From assembly GCF_003949795.1 (NCBI RefSeq), contig NZ_RPRY01000015.1, forward strand, positions 1-34,853: a DNA stretch of 34,853 bases, written 5' to 3'. The DNA is from Streptomyces sp. WAC06614. Its GTDB lineage: Bacteria; Actinomycetota; Actinomycetes; Streptomycetales; Streptomycetaceae. Positions 7,723 through 13,931 of this stretch are shown here, in pieces; the stretch's first letter is position 1; each line of letters opens with the position of its first letter. The notes under the pieces were generated by a model that was not told the DNA's origin, did not search any database, and worked only from the letters and a program-made list of their open reading frames with translations. A program made the translations under genes and the position numbers.

Positions 7723-8924
7723 CCGCGACCGTCGTGACCGGGATCGGGGTGGCCGCCCCCAACGGGCTGGGCACCGCCGCCTGGTGGCGGGCCGTGCTGC
7801 GCGGCGAGAGCGGCATCCGTCCCGTGACCCGCTTCGACGCCTCCGGCTACCCGTCCCGGCTGGCCGGCGAGGTGCCCGGCTTCGTCGACGAGGACCACGT
7901 GCCCTCGCGGCTGCTGCCGCAGACCGACCGGGTGACCCGGTTGTCGCTGGCCGCCGCCAAGGAGGCCCTCGACGACGCCGAGGTGGACCCGGCGGACCTG
8001 CCCGAGTACGGCGCCGGGGTGGTCACCGCGGCCTCGTCGGGCGGCTTCGAGTTCGGCCAGCGCGAGCTGCAGGCCCTGTGGAGCCAGGGCAGCCAGTACG
8101 TCAGCGCGTACCAGTCCTTCGCCTGGTTCTACGCCGTCAACAGCGGCCAGATCTCCATCCGGCACGGCCTGCGCGGCGCCAGCGGGGTGCTGGTCAGCGA
8201 GCAGGCGGGCGGCCTCGACGCGGTCGCCCAGGGGCGCCGCCACCTGCGCAAGGGGGCCCGCCTGGTGGTGGCCGGGGGCCTGGAGTCGGCGCTGTGCCCG
8301 TGGGGCTGGGCGGCGCACCTGGCCGGCGGGGCGATGACCACCCGCCAGGACCCCCGCTCGGCGTACCTGCCGTTCGACGAACGCGCCGACGGCCATGTGG
8401 TCGGCGAGGGCGGGGCGCTGCTGGTGCTGGAGGAGGCCGCCTCGGCGCGGGCGCGCGGGGCGCGCCGCATCTACGGCACCATCGCCGGGCAGGCCTCGAC
8501 CTTCGACGCGGACCCGGCCGCGCCCCGGCTGCGGGCCGCCGCCGAACAGGCCCTGGCCGAGGCCGGGATCGGGCCGGCCTACGTGGACGTGGTCCTCGCC
8601 GACGCGGCCGGCGAGCGGGCGGCCGACCGGGCGGAGGCCGAGGCGCTGGCGGGGCTGTTCGGGCCGCGCGGGGTGCCGGTGACCGCGCCCAAGACGATGA
8701 CCGGCCGGCTCTCGGCGGGCGGGGCCTCGCTGGACCTGGCGGCCGCCCTGCTGGCGCTGCGCGACCAGGTGATCCCGCCGACCACCGGGACCGTACGGCC
8801 GGCCGCCGACTGCCCGCTGGACCTGGTGACCGGCGCGCCGCGGCGGGCCCGGCTGCGGACGGCGCTGGTGCTGGCGCGCGGGCGGGGCGGCTTCAACGCG
8901 GCGGCCGTCGTCCGGGCGGCCTGA
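7719..8924 (+). CDS. Type II PKS chain length factor (KS-beta)
   Basis: The 401-residue KS homologue has Gln162 in VSEQAGGLDA where KS-alpha has the active-site Cys, the hallmark of KS-beta/CLF. It pairs with KS-alpha, decarboxylates malonyl-ACP to prime the chain and controls chain length. The His residues of the KS triad are also lost (APKTMTGRLSAGG replaces the IGH motif). ATGA overlap with KS-alpha supports the start. Chain length cannot be read reliably by eye; the gating residues would need a structural alignment. Confidence 0.95.
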   Translation: MTATVVTGIGVAAPNGLGTAAWWRAVLRGESGIRPVTRFDASGYPSRLAGEVPGFVDEDHVPSRLLPQTDRVTRLSLAAAKEALDDAEVDPADLPEYGAGVVTAASSGGFEFGQRELQALWSQGSQYVSAYQSFAWFYAVNSGQISIRHGLRGASGVLVSEQAGGLDAVAQGRRHLRKGARLVVAGGLESALCPWGWAAHLAGGAMTTRQDPRSAYLPFDERADGHVVGEGGALLVLEEAASARARGARRIYGTIAGQASTFDADPAAPRLRAAAEQALAEAGIGPAYVDVVLADAAGERAADRAEAEALAGLFGPRGVPVTAPKTMTGRLSAGGASLDLAAALLALRDQVIPPTTGTVRPAADCPLDLVTGAPRRARLRTALVLARGRGGFNAAAVVRAA

Positions 8925-8959
8925 GGTGACGACCACGACGACCACGGAAGGACACGGAC

Positions 8960-9250
8960 ATGGGCAACCCCGACGACCCGGCGCAGGGTCGGCTGGAACT
9001 GGCCGACCTGGCGCGGCTGCTGAGCGAGTGCGCCGGTGACAGCGAGGGCATCGACATGACGGACCCGGCGGTGCTGGACCAGGACTGGATGGACCTGAAC
9101 TACGACTCCATCTCCCTCATCCAGACCACCAGCCGGATCGAACGCGACTACGCCGTCCAGCTCGACGAGGAGGAACTCGGCGACGCGGACACCCCGCGGC
9201 GCTACCTGGACATGGTCAACTCCGCGCTGTCGGCGCGCGCGGGGGTCTGA
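8960..9250 (+). CDS. Acyl carrier protein of the aromatic PKS
   Basis: A 96-residue ACP with the phosphopantetheine site at Ser50 in NYDSISLIQ. GGAAGGA at 8945-8951 is the ribosome site. It is the third component of the minimal PKS and must be activated by a PPTase; a candidate lies at 24621-25265. It is slightly longer than usual at its N-terminus (MGNPDDPAQGR). The gap to KS-beta (35 bp) is the largest within the operon, which may allow extra ACP synthesis. Confidence 0.95.
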   Translation: MGNPDDPAQGRLELADLARLLSECAGDSEGIDMTDPAVLDQDWMDLNYDSISLIQTTSRIERDYAVQLDEEELGDADTPRRYLDMVNSALSARAGV

Positions 9251-9253
9251 GCC

Positions 9254-10564
9254 GTGCCGGAGGCCACCGGCGGTGCGCGCGGCGCCGCCGCCCGTGTCAC
9301 CGGGGACGCGGCCCGTGTCACCGGGGACGCGGCGGCGGACAGGGTCCTCGACGCCGACGTCTGTGTGGTCGGGGCCGGGCCCGGCGGGCTGGCGCTGACG
9401 CTGATGCTGCTGCGCTCCGGGATGCGGGTGGCCCTGGCGGAGAAGTCCGTACGGCTGCGCCGGGAGTTCCACGGGGAGATCCTGCAGCCCGGCGGGCAGC
9501 GGATCCTCGACGAGCTGGGGGTGCTCGCCCCGGCCCGGGCGCGCGGGAGCCGCGTCCTGGAACGCTTCCAGGTGTGCGAGCGCGGGCGGACCCTGCTCGA
9601 CATCGACTACCGCCGCCTGGGCGGCCCCTACGACCACCTCCTCGCGCTCCCGCAGCCGCACCTGCTGGCCGAGCTGCTGCGGGCGTGCCGGGCGCTGCCC
9701 GGGTTCACGTACCTGGAGGGCCACCGCATCGTCGCGCTCACGCAGCGGCGGCCGGGCGGCGGACCGTACACGGGGGCGGTGCTGCGCGGCCCGGACGGCG
9801 GGCGGACGGCGGTGCGGGCGCGGGTGGTGGTCGGGGCGGACGGGCGGTTCTCCCGGACCCGGGCGCTGGCCGGGATCGGGGCCGGGCGGTCGGAGTCGTT
9901 CGCGCAGGACGTGGTCTGGTGCGCGCTGGACGCCCCCGGCCGGGCCACCGGCGCGGTCCGGGTGCACCGGGCGGGCGGCAGCGCGGTCCTGGTCCACGAC
10001 GCCCACGGGGACCGGCTGCGGATCGGCTGGACGCTGCCGCACGGCGGCTGGAGCGAGGCCGTGGCCCGCGGCATCGGCGCGATCCGCGAGGAGCTGGCCG
10101 CCGCCGTGCCGCACCTGGCCGACCTGGTACGGGCGCAGCTGAGCTCGCTGTCGCGGCTGAGCCTGCTCGACGTGTTCGCGGCCCACGCCACGCACTGGAC
10201 CCGCGAGGGCCTGGCCCTGATCGGGGACGCGGCGCACACGCACGGCCCGATCGGCGCGCAAGGCATCAACCTGGCCCTGCAGGACGCGGCGGTGCTGCAT
10301 CCGCTGCTGGTGCGGGGCCTGCCGCTGGAGCGCTACGCGGCCGAGCGGGCGCCGGTCGCGCAGCGGATCCACCGGATGCAGGTGGTGCAGGCCCGGGCCG
10401 TGCTGGGCCCCGCGGCCGGGCCGGTGGCCTCGTACCTGCGGGCGGGGGCGGCGTCGCTGGTGACGCGGACCCCGATCGGCGCGAAGCTGACGCGGACCAT
10501 CGCGCAGGGCCCGGTCCCGGTCCCGGTCCGCACGGACCTCTTCGCGACGGCCGCGCTCACGTGA
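9254..10564 (+). CDS. FAD-dependent monooxygenase (UbiH/PHBH-like)
   Basis: The 436-residue class A flavoprotein hydroxylase has the dinucleotide motif VVGAGPGGLAL near residue 36, HGEILQPGG, the GADGRFSRTR motif and the GDAAHTHGPIGAQGINLALQD motif that contacts FAD ribose and phosphate. Such enzymes hydroxylate or epoxidise polyketide rings using NAD(P)H and oxygen. Start GTG 9254 is three bases after the ACP stop. The first 30 residues are low complexity and contain a 7-residue tandem repeat (ARVTGDA twice) ahead of the FAD domain, so the true start could be further in. It is the last gene of the first PKS operon. Confidence 0.9.
   Translation: MPEATGGARGAAARVTGDAARVTGDAAADRVLDADVCVVGAGPGGLALTLMLLRSGMRVALAEKSVRLRREFHGEILQPGGQRILDELGVLAPARARGSRVLERFQVCERGRTLLDIDYRRLGGPYDHLLALPQPHLLAELLRACRALPGFTYLEGHRIVALTQRRPGGGPYTGAVLRGPDGGRTAVRARVVVGADGRFSRTRALAGIGAGRSESFAQDVVWCALDAPGRATGAVRVHRAGGSAVLVHDAHGDRLRIGWTLPHGGWSEAVARGIGAIREELAAAVPHLADLVRAQLSSLSRLSLLDVFAAHATHWTREGLALIGDAAHTHGPIGAQGINLALQDAAVLHPLLVRGLPLERYAAERAPVAQRIHRMQVVQARAVLGPAAGPVASYLRAGAASLVTRTPIGAKLTRTIAQGPVPVPVRTDLFATAALT
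9290..9331 (+). repeat. 21-bp tandem duplication in the monooxygenase N-terminus
   Basis: A 21-bp unit, beginning GCCCGTGTCACCGGGG, is repeated exactly at 9290-9310 and 9311-9331 and keeps the reading frame. Confidence 0.9.
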
Positions 10565-10600
10565 CCGTCCCTCTCTGCTGACCGCGGCCCCTGCCCCTGC

Positions 10601-10646
10601 CCCTGGCCCGGCCCCGGCCAAGGTTCCGGCCGGGGCCGGGCCGGGG
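10601..10646. terminator. Bidirectional terminator between convergent genes
   Basis: Bases 10601-10619 pair with 10628-10646: 19 bp with one G-U pair and an 8-nt loop. It lies between the stop of the monooxygenase gene (10564) and the stop of the leftward afsA-like gene (10651), exactly where a shared terminator is expected. Confidence 0.75.
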
Positions 10647-10650
10647 CGGG

Positions 10651-11607
10651 CTAGGAGGCCTGGCGGAGTTCGGCCGGGGCGGCGGTCTGCGCGGTGGCGT
10701 CCGCCGTGAAGACCACCTGGCCGCCCTGCCGGGCCGTGACGTGGACCTGGAGCCGGCCCGAGGTGTCCCAGGCGCGCGGGGCGAGGCGGGTCTCGATCCA
10801 GCAGGGCGCGTCCAGTTCGGCGTAGCGGAGGAACTCGGCGCTCATCCCGACCAGCCGGGCCTGCGCCGGGCGGGCGGCGGCGTGCGCGGCCTGGCGGGCG
10901 GCCTCCAGCAGCAGCATGCCCGGGGCGTGGTCGACCGGGTGGTCGAACAGCGTGGCGTGGCCCAGGTCGGCGCGCAGCAGGAACCGGTTCGGCCGGTCGC
11001 CCTCGGCGAGCACGACGTCGCGGGTCCGCTCGCGGCCCACCAGGTGCGGGGCCAGCGGCTCGGGCAGCGTCGAGAGCCGGGTGCGCAGGTCGTCCAGGTC
11101 GCCGTAGGGGCCGCGCAGGCGCTCGTAGACGGCGGGCGGGTGGTTGCTGAAGGCGGCCTCGGCGCCGCCGAGCAGCCGGCCGTCGCGGACGAAGCCCACG
11201 TCCATGGTCAGGCCCGCCAGGCGGGTTCCGCGGCGGGTGATGTCGCTGCAGGAGAGGTGCAGTTCGAGCTCGGTCGGGGCGTCACCGACGTCGAGGACGG
11301 CGGGATCGACGGCGTGGGCGAACCGGTTCCAGATCTGCCGGTGGCCGAAAGGCGCCCCGTACGCGGCATGGCTGAGCAGGGGGATGGCCTGGCGGACGGT
11401 CTCGGCGAGGAGCAGCGGGTCGTGCCGCCCGTCGACGGTCGCGTAGAAGGCGTGGTCCCGCGGCCACTGGGCCGTCACGACGAAGAGATCCTGGCCCACG
11501 GCGCGCCAGCCGGTCAGCAGCACCTCGGAGTGGGCGGCCTTGTGCACGTACTCGCGGGCGACGGTCCGGGTCAGGACGGGCGCCGGGGTGGTGGTGCCGA
11601 CAGACAT
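10651..11607 (-). CDS. A-factor biosynthesis protein (AfsA/ScbA family)
   Basis: The 318-residue protein has two AfsA hot-dog-like repeats (about residues 15-150 and 180-300), recognisable from REYVHKAAHSEVLLTGW, the LVGRERTRDVVLAE segment and DHPVDHAPGMLLLEAARQAAH. AfsA enzymes join a beta-ketoacyl group to a glycerol-derived C3 unit to start gamma-butyrolactone signal synthesis; some homologues in antibiotic clusters act as regulators. ATG 11607 is preferred. A GTG six bases upstream (11613) has a slightly better distance to GGGGGAA. It is transcribed away from the epimerase gene, and an ARE-like dyad lies 77-101 bases upstream. No ScbR-type receptor gene is visible in this window. Confidence 0.93.
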   Translation of the reverse strand: MSVGTTTPAPVLTRTVAREYVHKAAHSEVLLTGWRAVGQDLFVVTAQWPRDHAFYATVDGRHDPLLLAETVRQAIPLLSHAAYGAPFGHRQIWNRFAHAVDPAVLDVGDAPTELELHLSCSDITRRGTRLAGLTMDVGFVRDGRLLGGAEAAFSNHPPAVYERLRGPYGDLDDLRTRLSTLPEPLAPHLVGRERTRDVVLAEGDRPNRFLLRADLGHATLFDHPVDHAPGMLLLEAARQAAHAAARPAQARLVGMSAEFLRYAELDAPCWIETRLAPRAWDTSGRLQVHVTARQGGQVVFTADATAQTAAPAELRQAS

Positions 11608-11683
11608 GGTCACGACGTTGTTCCCCCGGGGACGTGGTGCGTGGATTGGCTGAATGGCGGTGCAACGGTGCAGCGGCCTCCGT

Positions 11684-11708
11684 AACATAGAGAATGTTCT
11701 GTTTTTTG
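11684..11708. promoter_or_regulatory. AT-rich dyad resembling an autoregulatory element (ARE)
   Basis: The shared promoter of the afsA-like and epimerase-like genes contains a perfect dyad, AACAT (11684-11688), AGAGA, ATGTT (11694-11698), followed by CTGTTTTTTG. The 24 bases from 11685 agree with about 13 of 18 fixed positions of the ARE consensus as I remember it (ANAWACNNACYNNNCGGTTTGTTT). It is by far the most AT-rich patch in this part of the window. The likely ligand is a gamma-butyrolactone-receptor-type repressor encoded elsewhere. Confidence 0.55.
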
Positions 11709-11757
11709 TCGAGCGAGGGTGGGCTCGGCCGAGTGGTCGAGGGCCTTGGGGGGCACC

Positions 11758-12756
11758 ATGATCGTCGTGAGCGGCGGGACCGGATTCGTCGGATCAGCGG
11801 TGGTACGGCAGTTGCGCGCGGACGGCGCGCAGGTCCGGCTGCTGTCCCGGGGGGAGGGGGTGGACCTCGGGGTCCCGCAGTCGTTGCGGGGGGCCTGCGA
11901 GGGAGCGCGGACGCTGCTGTCGCTGGCCTCGTACGTCGGCCCGGACGCGCAGCGGTGCCGGGCCGTCAACGACCGTGGCACCAGGGCGCTGATGTCCGAG
12001 GCGCGCCGGGCGGGCGTGCACCGGATCATCCACCTGTCCACGTGCGCGGTCTACGGCGCCGGGCCCCACCGGGGCCCGGAGGTCGGCGAGGTCCGGCCGG
12101 CGCCGGTCTCCCCCGCGAGCCGCAGCCGGCTGGCCGGGGAGTCCCCGGTGCTGGCCGCCGGCGGGACGGTGCTGCGGGCCGGGCTGGTCACCGGGGCCGG
12201 CGACCGCTGGGTGGTACCGGCCCTGGTGGACAGCTTCCGGCGGCTGCCGGGGAGCTGGGCCGGTGGGCGCGGGCTGACCTCGTACGTCGACGTGGGCGAC
12301 CTGGCCCGCCTGGTCGCGGCCCTGGCGACCGGGCCGCGGGTCCTGCCGGCCGGGGTCCTGCACGTCAGCCACCCGGAGCCGGTCCGCAACGGTGAGCTGA
12401 TGACCGCACTGGCCCGGCACGGCGTCCTCCCGCACGACCCGGCCGAGGGCGGGGACTTCGACTGGCAGGAGTGCCTGACGGGCCTCGCGCAGCGGCCGGG
12501 CTGGGTGAGCCCCCGCCAGTTCGCGCTGCTGGCCGACGACATGTGGTACCGCAGCGAGGCGGTCTGGCAGCTGGCGGGCGTCCGGCCGGGCCCGGGCCCG
12601 CTGCGCCGGCTGGCGGACGCGGTCCCGTGGTACCGCATCCGCGGCGGCGCCCACCCGGACGCCCCGGCCGGGACCGGGGCCCTGGCCGGCGCGGGGGCCG
12701 GGGCCGTGCCGGCCGCTGCCGCGGCGGCCGCGTACGGGGCGCGGCTGGTGGCGTAG
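11758..12756 (+). CDS. NAD(P)-binding epimerase/dehydratase-like protein
   Basis: The 332-residue extended-SDR protein begins with MIVVSGGTGFVGSAVVRQL, a clear GxxGxxG Rossmann loop. The STCAVYGAG strand is conserved. The segment that normally carries the catalytic YxxxK reads PASRSRLAGE, so Tyr is replaced by Ala and Lys by Arg. The protein may bind NAD(P) but use another mechanism or act non-catalytically. The last 30 residues are Ala/Gly-rich. ATG 11758 follows a G-rich ribosome site. Divergence from an afsA homologue at a shared ARE-like site suggests a role in making or modifying the butyrolactone signal, but that is inference. Confidence 0.8.
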   Translation: MIVVSGGTGFVGSAVVRQLRADGAQVRLLSRGEGVDLGVPQSLRGACEGARTLLSLASYVGPDAQRCRAVNDRGTRALMSEARRAGVHRIIHLSTCAVYGAGPHRGPEVGEVRPAPVSPASRSRLAGESPVLAAGGTVLRAGLVTGAGDRWVVPALVDSFRRLPGSWAGGRGLTSYVDVGDLARLVAALATGPRVLPAGVLHVSHPEPVRNGELMTALARHGVLPHDPAEGGDFDWQECLTGLAQRPGWVSPRQFALLADDMWYRSEAVWQLAGVRPGPGPLRRLADAVPWYRIRGGAHPDAPAGTGALAGAGAGAVPAAAAAAAYGARLVA

Positions 12757-12774
12757 GGGCGGGCGGCGGCGCGG

Positions 12775-13314
12775 CTACGCCGGGGTGACCGCCGCCAGGG
12801 CGGTGTTCCACGGGAAGGACTCCGGGGCGTCCGGGCCCGCCGGGCCCGGGGTGAAGCCGTGGTCGCCGTAGAGGACGTTCACCCCGGCGCCGCGCAGCAC
12901 CGCGAGGCTCTGGTCGAACTGGGGGTGGGCGGCCAGGGCCGCGTTGGTGCAGGGCATCGTGACCACCGGGGTGCCCTTGCCCAGCGCCTCGGCGGCCACG
13001 CCGACGACGAAGCGGTCGGTCAGGCCCAGGGCCCAGGCGTTGACGGAGGTGAAGGTCGCGGGGGCGAAGAGGATCGCGTCGGCCGCCGGCCACACGTCGG
13101 GCTCGCCGGGCATCTTGTACTGCCAGCGGACCGGGTGCCCGGTCAGCGCGGCCAGTCCGTCCAGGCTCCCCGCCACCCAGTGCGCCGCCGTCGGGCTCAG
13201 TCCCAGGCACACGTCCCAGCCGCGCGCCTGCGCGTCCTCGATCACGTGGGCCACGTCGAAGACCGGCGGGGCGGCGGAGCAGAGCAGGTAGAGAGTGCTT
13301 GTCATGACCACCAT
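12775..13314 (-). CDS. HFCD-type flavoprotein (CoaC/EpiD/PPCDC-like)
   Basis: The 179-residue protein resembles the homo-oligomeric flavin-containing Cys decarboxylase fold. APATFTSVNAWALG corresponds to the flavin/substrate-binding PASANT region and PVVTMPCTNAALAAHPQF to the second signature (PxMN). Members bind FMN and act as decarboxylases or flavoprotein reductases. ATG 13314 is preceded by AAAGGAG with 9-nt spacing; an alternative ATG lies three codons in. It converges on the epimerase gene with an 18-bp gap and diverges from the SgcJ-like gene across a short palindromic promoter. The substrate is unknown. Confidence 0.75.
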   Translation of the reverse strand: MVVMTSTLYLLCSAAPPVFDVAHVIEDAQARGWDVCLGLSPTAAHWVAGSLDGLAALTGHPVRWQYKMPGEPDVWPAADAILFAPATFTSVNAWALGLTDRFVVGVAAEALGKGTPVVTMPCTNAALAAHPQFDQSLAVLRGAGVNVLYGDHGFTPGPAGPDAPESFPWNTALAAVTPA

Positions 13315-13335
13315 GTGATCATACTCCTTTACCTG

Positions 13336-13351
13336 AACCTTACTTGAGGTT
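13336..13351. promoter_or_regulatory. Palindrome in a divergent promoter (MerR/SoxR-like arrangement)
   Basis: AACCT (13336-13340), TACTTG, AGGTT (13347-13351) lie in the 42-bp gap between the flavoprotein and SgcJ-like starts. The site also resembles the ACTTGAGGT half of SoxR/MerR-type operators that sit in long promoter spacers. The gap is so short that both mRNAs must have very short leaders. Confidence 0.4.
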
Positions 13352-13356
13352 GCAGG

Positions 13357-13848
13357 ATGGGCGCCATGACCGACGCATCCACGGCGCACGGCGCCGACAC
13401 CACCGTCCCCTCCGCCGCCGGTACCGCGGCCGGTACCGCAGTCGGCACCGCCGCCGACATCGCCGCCCTCCACCAGGTCGTCGCCGAGGTCGAGAAGGCG
13501 CAGCGGGCCAAGGACCCCGACGCGTTCCTCGCCCTCTTCCACCCCGACGCCCTGTGGACCACCACCCACGGCAAGGTCCTCGTGGGCCTCGACGCCGTCT
13601 CCGCGTTCACCCGGCAGGTGCTGCCGGCCGCCTCCTGGACCGGCCAGGTCACCTACGAGGCCGCCCACATCCAGTTCCTGCGCCCCGACGTGGCCGCCGT
13701 CAAGGTCCGGCAGGTCTACCACGCGCCCGAGGGCAGCTCCGACGAGGACTCCGAGGGCACGCCGCTGTACGTGATGACCAAGCAGGACGACGGCCGCTGG
13801 CTGCTGACCGTGGGCCAGAACACGCAGGTGCGGCAGCAGGAGGGCTGA
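13357..13848 (+). CDS. SgcJ/EcaC-type NTF2-like protein (SnoaL-like fold)
   Basis: The product is 163 residues. After a low-complexity N-terminus rich in Ala-Gly-Thr repeats, residues 35-155 fit the SgcJ/EcaC family (LHQVVAEVEKAQRAKDPDAFLALFHPDALWTTTHGKVLVGLDAV), a cone-shaped NTF2-like fold used by cyclases, isomerases and some oxygenases in antibiotic clusters. The catalytic role cannot be assigned from sequence alone. ATG 13357 has GAGG 7 bases upstream, and ATG 13366, following AGGATGG, is equally plausible. It is separated by 83 bp from the acyl-CoA ligase gene, in which a SARP-like repeat lies. Confidence 0.8.
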   Translation: MGAMTDASTAHGADTTVPSAAGTAAGTAVGTAADIAALHQVVAEVEKAQRAKDPDAFLALFHPDALWTTTHGKVLVGLDAVSAFTRQVLPAASWTGQVTYEAAHIQFLRPDVAAVKVRQVYHAPEGSSDEDSEGTPLYVMTKQDDGRWLLTVGQNTQVRQQEG

Positions 13849-13855
13849 GGGGACG

Positions 13856-13884
13856 TCGAGCGGTCCTCCGGCGCGTCTCGAGTG
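13856..13884 (+). promoter_or_regulatory. SARP-box-like TCGAGCG/TCGAGTG pair, 22-bp spacing
   Basis: TCGAGCG at 13856-13862 and TCGAGTG at 13878-13884 are 22 bp apart, two helical turns. TCGAGCG matches the heptamer reported for ActII-ORF4/DnrI-type SARPs. The pair sits 48 bp before the GTG of the acyl-CoA ligase gene, so it could drive the ligase-to-cyclase operon. Confidence 0.5.
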
Positions 13885-13931
13885 CCCCCGCGGACGGTGG
13901 GAACACCCCGCGTCCCCAGGAGGGCAGAGCC

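Noticed and set aside
5753..10564. Assigning a named product from the KS genes
   Set aside because: The KS, KR and cyclase set indicates a reduced aromatic polyketide, but chain length and ring pattern cannot be decided by eye without aligned references.
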